DNA from: Kineothrix sp. IPX-CK
GTDB taxonomy: Bacteria > Bacillota > Clostridia > Lachnospirales > Lachnospiraceae
DNA: 64,000 bases
Direction: 5' to 3'
NCBI RefSeq assembly: GCF_039134705.1
Contig: NZ_CP146256.1
Span: forward strand, 186,001-250,000
Shown: one piece after another, positions 63,190 to 64,000 of the stretch
Layout of the letters: each line of letters opens with the position of its first letter
Numbering within the stretch: the first letter of the stretch is position 1
Position numbers and translations under genes: made by a program
The notes under the pieces: generated by a model
What the model saw: the letters and a program-made list of their open reading frames with translations, nothing else
What the model was told of the DNA's origin: nothing
Database searches by the model: none

Positions 63190-63580
63190 ACGAATTTTGT
63201 AATAAAAACACGTATATTATTATAATATGCTCCTCCACCCCCAAAGCCACCCTAACCCCGCCGGCATCGACACACACTCTTTTTCATTTTGGGAGGAACA
63301 ATTTGAAAACCTTGGCGAGGAAAGAAGAGGAGGGAAGAAGATTTCAAGCGATTTTATGCTACGTAGCCGAGACAATCCATTGGCTCGGCGCAGTGTCCGG
63401 CATAATCAGAGCGCGAAACTTCTTCCCTCCTCTTCTTTCCCCTCACAACCCCTTCTTCCAATCCCTCCCAAATCCAAAAATAATACACCTTTTTAAAAAT
63501 CTGTTATCTGTAATAAATGCTATCTGGGTAATATACTTAGATCAGTTAATATGATTACACAAAACAAAGGGAGGATTACA
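63190..63580. other. Leader of the last binding-protein gene with a long foldback
   Basis: 391 nt without a credible gene. It contains the foldback listed separately (63288-63473) and an AT-rich stretch before the ribosome binding site. Weak + strand frames over the foldback are products of its low-complexity arms. Confidence 0.45.
63288..63473. repeat. Long imperfect inverted repeat (foldback)
   Basis: A perfect 22-bp core (63319-63340 with 63419-63440, GGAAAGAAGAGGAGGGAAGAAG and its complement) lies inside longer imperfect pairing: outer TTTTGGGAGG/CCTCCCAAAT and inner CCGAG/CTCGG and TTATGC/GCATAA. The whole 186 nt could form one long stem. No target duplication or coding capacity seen, so a MITE-like repeat or a structured leader are both possible. 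Confidence 0.55.
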
Positions 63581-64000
63581 ATGAAACGAAAATTACTGGT
63601 AACGTTACTTACCACAGCCATGACGATCAGCATTCTTGCAGGCTGCGGCAGCACTACCTCTACTGAAGCTACAGCTCCTGCGGCCGACACTGCTGCGGAA
63701 GAAACAGCGACCCCTGCAGAAGAAACAGCAGATACGGCGGACGACACAGCATCTACAGAGCCCGTTACACTGAAGGTTTTCTCCAACCTTCCTGATAGAA
63801 AGAACGGTCAGGGATTGGTGGAACAAATGATCATTGACGAATATACGGCGGCTAACCCCAATGTAACCATCGAGGTGGAAGCTCTCGATGAAGAAGCATA
63901 TAAGACGAAATTCAAAGCATATGCTATGGATGGTATGCCGGATGTAGTGAGCATCTGGGGACAGCCCTCCTTCTTGGACGATGTGCTTAACGCAGGCGTT
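63581..64000 (+). CDS. Sugar-binding lipoprotein, family 1, truncated by the window end
   Basis: First 140 codons of an ABC-transporter binding protein that continues beyond the window. Signal peptide with SILAGC (Cys22), an Ala/Thr/Glu linker to about residue 60, then a family 1 binding domain (VTLKVFSNLPDRKN, then YKTKFKAYAMDGMPDVVSIWG). GGGAGGA lies 5 nt upstream of the ATG. It probably opens another sugar importer operon to the right. Confidence 0.85.
   Translation, partial: MKRKLLVTLLTTAMTISILAGCGSTTSTEATAPAADTAAEETATPAEETADTADDTASTEPVTLKVFSNLPDRKNGQGLVEQMIIDEYTAANPNVTIEVEALDEEAYKTKFKAYAMDGMPDVVSIWGQPSFLDDVLNAGV

Noticed and set aside
63227..63554. Two overlapping 83-89-codon frames before the last gene
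   Set aside because: They span the long inverted repeat; the Pro/Ser and Gly/Arg/Lys runs come from its purine/pyrimidine arms.
1..64000. CRISPR arrays, tRNA or rRNA genes
   Set aside because: No series of spaced direct repeats, no cloverleaf with a TTCGANTC arm and no rRNA signature was noticed while reading; a tRNAscan or Infernal run would be needed to exclude short RNAs.

Overview
The window looks like a chromosomal segment of a Gram-positive anaerobe of the Clostridia, most likely a Lachnospiraceae-type gut or plant-matter bacterium. This is inferred from many family 1 and sugar-binding ABC lipoproteins, YesM/YesN-type two-component control, a T-box leader, a large (about 260 nt) SRP RNA, split transketolase subunits, strong AGGAGG ribosome binding sites and moderate GC with AT-rich promoters. 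No rRNA, tRNA or CRISPR array was seen.

Layout: (1) 0.2-5.2 kb, an Opp/Dpp peptide importer (oppBCDF order) whose OppC carries an unusual insert of about 275 residues; then a small membrane protein, a DUF885 metallopeptidase-like protein and a two-TM protein. (2) 8.1-13.5 kb, a ChvE-GguA-GguB monosaccharide importer followed by an AraR-type repressor, with TTGT-N4-ACAA-like palindromes upstream of chvE. (3) 13.7-18.6 kb, a chemoreceptor joined to a YesN/YesM two-component pair. (4) 18.8-24.0 kb, a galactofuranose/pentose-type importer (ytfQ-ytfR-ytfT-yjfF), interrupted between ytfQ and ytfR by a foldback MITE-like element; then two transketolase subunits and rpe, so imported sugar probably enters the pentose phosphate pathway. 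(5) 26.7-38.4 kb, housekeeping and regulatory genes: map, T-box-controlled metG, hydrolase, DUF1002, GNAT, YesL-like protein, diguanylate cyclase, a lone MsmX/UgpC-type sugar ATPase and a PucR/CdaR-type regulator. (6) 38.5-47.7 kb, a pectin (rhamnogalacturonan) oligosaccharide locus: divergent AraC regulator, LplB/LplC/LplA-like importer without its own ATPase, GH105 unsaturated-uronyl hydrolase, GH112 galactosyl phosphorylase and a TIM-barrel isomerase. rhaM and an esterase-type hydrolase at 57.6-58.8 kb fit the same theme.

(7) 47.7-57.4 kb is an AT-rich accessory island: a TcdE-type holin, a broken HTH (sigma region 4-like) gene upstream of it, an 822-residue cell-wall-hydrolase-like protein without signal peptide, a membrane protein and a lipoprotein, an SH3-like protein without signal peptide, an IS110 element with a long non-coding end, gene debris and an anchored protein with short repeats. 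The holin plus signal-less wall-active proteins is the best candidate for an undescribed export or lysis system.

(8) 57.6-64.0 kb: rhaM, hydrolase, a repeat-containing Lachnospiraceae-type protein, a radical SAM gene broken by one in-frame TGA, SRP RNA next to tadA, an NrdG-like activase, a very small protein-kinase-fold protein, a long foldback hairpin, and the start of another sugar-binding lipoprotein that runs off the window.
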